NCBI GenBank assembly: GCA_963721075.1
Contig: CAVRHV010000019.1
Span: forward strand, 62,001 to 126,000
Direction of reading: 5' to 3'
DNA: 64,000 nucleotides
From: DATFVA01 sp963721075
GTDB lineage: Bacteria; Bacteroidota; Ignavibacteria; Ignavibacteriales; Ignavibacteriaceae
The first letter of the stretch is position 1, and each line of letters opens with the position of its first letter. The notes beneath the pieces were generated by a model. The model was not told where the DNA came from and did no database searches. It was given only the letters and a program-made list of their open reading frames with translations. Of this stretch, positions 62,176-64,000 are shown piece by piece. The translations under genes were made by a program, and so were the position numbers.

Positions 62176-63027
62176 ATGAAATATGATATTTCAACAGAAG
62201 AGGTATCACAGGAATTTTTAGAAAAGACTTTACGGGACTTTTACTGCAAGACCGAATCCTGTAAAGGATGGGAAACAAATGTTGTTACCCAGCCTAAAGC
62301 TGTGAATAATATAGTCAATGTCGGAGCGGAAAGGATTTCTGCCGGAATTGGTGTCGGCCATGTTCTCCAGGATAAAAAAATCGCAGGAATGATCGACCAT
62401 ACGGTTCTGAAACCCGATGCAACTCCGGACGAAATAACCAAACTTTGCGGTGAAGCAAAAAAATATAAATTTGCCTCTGTATGCGTTAATCCTTCATTTG
62501 TCCCTTTGTGCAGAGAACAGCTTAAAGAGAGTGAAGTTAAAGTTTGCACCGTAATAGGTTTCCCTCTTGGTGCTACAACGACTGAAGTGAAAAAGTTTGA
62601 AACGGAGCAGGCAATTGAAAACGGAGCTGCCGAAGTTGATATGGTCATTAACATCGGCAGATTGAAAGCCGGAGATTATGATTATGTATATAATGATATT
62701 TACCAGGTTGCGCAGACAGCCAAAAAACATCATGTCATTTCAAAGGTGATTCTTGAAACCGCACTGCTGACCGATGAAGAGAAAATAAAAGCCTGCGTGC
62801 TGGTAAAAAAAGCGGGCGCTGATTTTGTTAAGACATCAACAGGATTTTCAAAAGGCGGGGCGACGGTCGGTGATGTTGCCCTGATGAAATATGTAGTAGG
62901 CGCAGGCGTAGGCGTGAAAGCTTCGGGAGGCATACGTTCACGTGAAGATGCAGAAGCAATGGTTGCCAGCGGTGCCGATAGAATTGGCGCAAGTGCAAGT
63001 GTTAAAATCGTACTCGGAGAATCGTAA
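62176..63027 (+). CDS. deoC: Deoxyribose-phosphate aldolase
   Basis: DeoC cleaves deoxyribose 5-phosphate to acetaldehyde and glyceraldehyde 3-phosphate. The 283-residue protein has a TIM barrel with MIDHTVLKPDATPDEI, the substrate block VIGFPLGA, the Schiff-base Lys in FVKTSTGFSKGGAT and KASGGIRSREDA. There is a roughly 70-residue N-terminal extension before the barrel. I chose ATG 62176 over GTG 62167, since both are in frame and the ATG follows the folD stop by one base. Confidence 0.92.
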   Translation: MKYDISTEEVSQEFLEKTLRDFYCKTESCKGWETNVVTQPKAVNNIVNVGAERISAGIGVGHVLQDKKIAGMIDHTVLKPDATPDEITKLCGEAKKYKFASVCVNPSFVPLCREQLKESEVKVCTVIGFPLGATTTEVKKFETEQAIENGAAEVDMVINIGRLKAGDYDYVYNDIYQVAQTAKKHHVISKVILETALLTDEEKIKACVLVKKAGADFVKTSTGFSKGGATVGDVALMKYVVGAGVGVKASGGIRSREDAEAMVASGADRIGASASVKIVLGES

Positions 63028-63040
63028 GATAAGTGATCAT

Positions 63041-63274
63041 ATGATACTCGATATTATTGTCAGGAAAACCGATGACGGGTATACAGCTGAGATCCCGGGA
63101 ATAAAAGGATGTGAATCCTGGGCGCACGATGAGGATACAGTAATGGACAAGATTACAGATCTTGCTGCATATTATCTGAAAATAGATTCGAAAGAAAAAT
63201 TTAAGATAGACAGAGCACGTTCGGGCAAAAATAAAATAATCTACAAACTGGTATTTAATAAAAGCAGCTGGTGA
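63041..63274 (+). CDS. HicB-like antitoxin-type protein
   Basis: A 77-residue protein with the HicB N-terminal fold: MILDIIVRKTDDGYTAEIPG followed by GCESWAHDEDTVMDKI, matching the usual DxxGxxAxxPDLPGC pattern. It lacks a DNA-binding tail. No HicA toxin gene is next to it, so it may be a solitary domain with another role. I chose ATG 63041, 13 bases after deoC, because the longer frame lies inside deoC. It overlaps the next gene in a GTGA junction. Confidence 0.75.
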   Translation: MILDIIVRKTDDGYTAEIPGIKGCESWAHDEDTVMDKITDLAAYYLKIDSKEKFKIDRARSGKNKIIYKLVFNKSSW

Positions 63275-63858
63275 AGATTACTAGAACGGAAAAAAGAACG
63301 GCGAAAATCAGTAAGGTTCTTAGTGCACGGCAGGATTCATTAAGAGTCGTTATCGAGAACATTCACGATCCTCATAACGTTAGCGCAATTTTCAGAACCT
63401 GTGATGCAGTGGGAGTGCCAAAAGTTTCTCTTATATATAATGTTGAAAAATTTCCTAAAATTGGTAAAAAATCTTCCGCATCTGCATTTAAATGGGTGGA
63501 GAAGGAAAAGTATAAAGAGATTGATGACTGTTATTCAAATTTGAGGTCCGAGGGATTCAAAATATATGCTTCAGCGCTTAATGAGAACTCGTTAAATCTT
63601 TTTGACCTGGACCTGACGGAAAGAGTTGCTGTGGTTCTGGGTAATGAACACCGGGGCGTTTCGGAAGAAGCCGCAGATTCAGCGGATGAAACATTTATGA
63701 TACCAATGTTCGGTATGGTTCAGAGTCTCAATGTTTCCGTAGCATCGGCTGTAATACTTTATGAAGCGTTGAGACAGAGACTTGCAAAGGGGATGTATAA
63801 TATTGGGGAATTAAATGATGAATTACTTGAGAAAGCAGAGGACTGGCTTAAAAAATGA
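63271..63858 (+). CDS. TrmH-family (SPOUT) RNA methyltransferase
   Basis: A 195-residue SPOUT-class RNA methyltransferase with NIHDPHNVSAIFRTCDAVGV, the knot segment VLGNEHRGVSEEAADSADE and IPMFGMVQSLNVSVASAVILYEAL, the TrmH motif 3. It probably performs 2'-O-methylation of tRNA (position 18 is typical of TrmH), but the target is not certain. The start is GTG 63271 in a GTGA overlap with the HicB-like gene. Confidence 0.9.
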   Translation: MKITRTEKRTAKISKVLSARQDSLRVVIENIHDPHNVSAIFRTCDAVGVPKVSLIYNVEKFPKIGKKSSASAFKWVEKEKYKEIDDCYSNLRSEGFKIYASALNENSLNLFDLDLTERVAVVLGNEHRGVSEEAADSADETFMIPMFGMVQSLNVSVASAVILYEALRQRLAKGMYNIGELNDELLEKAEDWLKK

Positions 63859-64000
63859 AGAATTCACAAGCCTTCAGCAGGATATTAAAAGTCAAGGGTG
63901 AACTTGAGCTGCCCGGGGATAAATCAATCTCTCACAGGGCGGTTATGCTCTCCTGTCTTGCCGAAGGTAAATCGAGAATTAAAAATCTTTCCAGAGGTGA
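63855..64000 (+). CDS. aroA: 3-phosphoshikimate 1-carboxyvinyltransferase, 5' end only
   Basis: The open frame from ATG 63855 to the window edge reads MKNSQAFSRILKVKGELELP followed by GDKSISHRAVML and SCLAEGKSRIKN, the N terminus of EPSP synthase with its GDKSISHR signature. The gene continues beyond the window. Its ATG overlaps the TrmH-family stop codon by four bases. AroA makes EPSP in the shikimate pathway of aromatic amino acids. Confidence 0.9.
   Translation, partial: MKNSQAFSRILKVKGELELPGDKSISHRAVMLSCLAEGKSRIKNLSRG

Noticed and set aside
62942..63040. Longer start for the HicB-like protein
   Set aside because: The extra 33 codons lie inside deoC in another frame and do not resemble the family.

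Overview
The window looks like a chromosomal segment of an anaerobic or facultatively anaerobic member of the Ignavibacteria (Bacteroidota/Chlorobiota group). The grounds are type IX secretion sorting domains with the NYPNPFNP signature, many multiheme c-type cytochromes, frequent TTG starts with variable Shine-Dalgarno sequences, moderately AT-rich DNA, and gene pairs common in that group (bifunctional nuclease with a UVR tail, DUF2851, DEDDh exonuclease-GIY-YIG fusion). The species cannot be named from sequence alone.

Layout. 1-14.7 kb is housekeeping: pyrG, a TPR protein, purN-purH, the rod-shape cluster mreB-mreC-mreD-mrdA-rodA, dcd, pyrF and a DUF2851 gene. 14.8-17.1 kb (minus strand) is etfB-etfA plus a bifunctional nuclease gene. 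17.3-22.7 kb holds clpS, typA, a dipeptidase, a SET-domain protein and a YihY protein, followed by a broken MORN-repeat lipoprotein gene. 23.6-27.6 kb is a four-gene cluster that looks like a porin-cytochrome conduit: tetraheme cytochrome, beta-barrel, 14-heme cytochrome and heptaheme lipoprotein. Two tRNA-Ser genes follow. 28.0-31.4 kb is a disturbed zone: a T9SS beta-propeller protein, gene remnants, a ParE/Phd toxin-antitoxin pair and a second copy of a tRNA-Ser 3' end. 31.7-38.2 kb has an M64 peptidase, a T9SS epimerase-like protein, a HEAT protein, a MATE transporter, a racemase and a carboxymuconolactone decarboxylase-like protein.

38.2-57.6 kb is the most unusual part. Two sigma-54 activators, each with a cysteine-bearing PAS domain, sit beside two gene sets. 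Set one (39.8-48.3 kb) has two related radical SAM proteins, a thioesterase, a CGGC protein, a DUF5320-like protein, three NifX/orange-protein-like proteins, pyruvoyl arginine decarboxylase, an Mrp ATPase and a TonB receptor. Set two (50.6-57.6 kb) is divergent: a USP-like protein and a NifX-DUF1847 fusion on one side, and on the other an Hmc/Tmc-like membrane redox complex whose NrfD subunit is fused to a hexaheme cytochrome. Palindromic boxes and -24/-12 type promoters lie in the control regions. My reading is that this is a sigma-54-controlled anaerobic redox/metal-cluster system related to the orange protein systems of sulfate reducers, with a linked transmembrane electron-transfer complex. 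57.6-64 kb returns to housekeeping: exonuclease-GIY-YIG protein, YmdB-like phosphoesterase, an orphan DNA methyltransferase, folD, deoC, a HicB-like protein, a TrmH-family methyltransferase and the start of aroA.

Seven genes are interrupted by what look like eight single-base insertions (DUF2851, etfA, typA, the MORN lipoprotein twice, the epimerase-like gene, MATE and the HdrD-like gene). All shift in the same direction and each can be repaired by removing one base, so residual sequencing or assembly errors are the simplest explanation.
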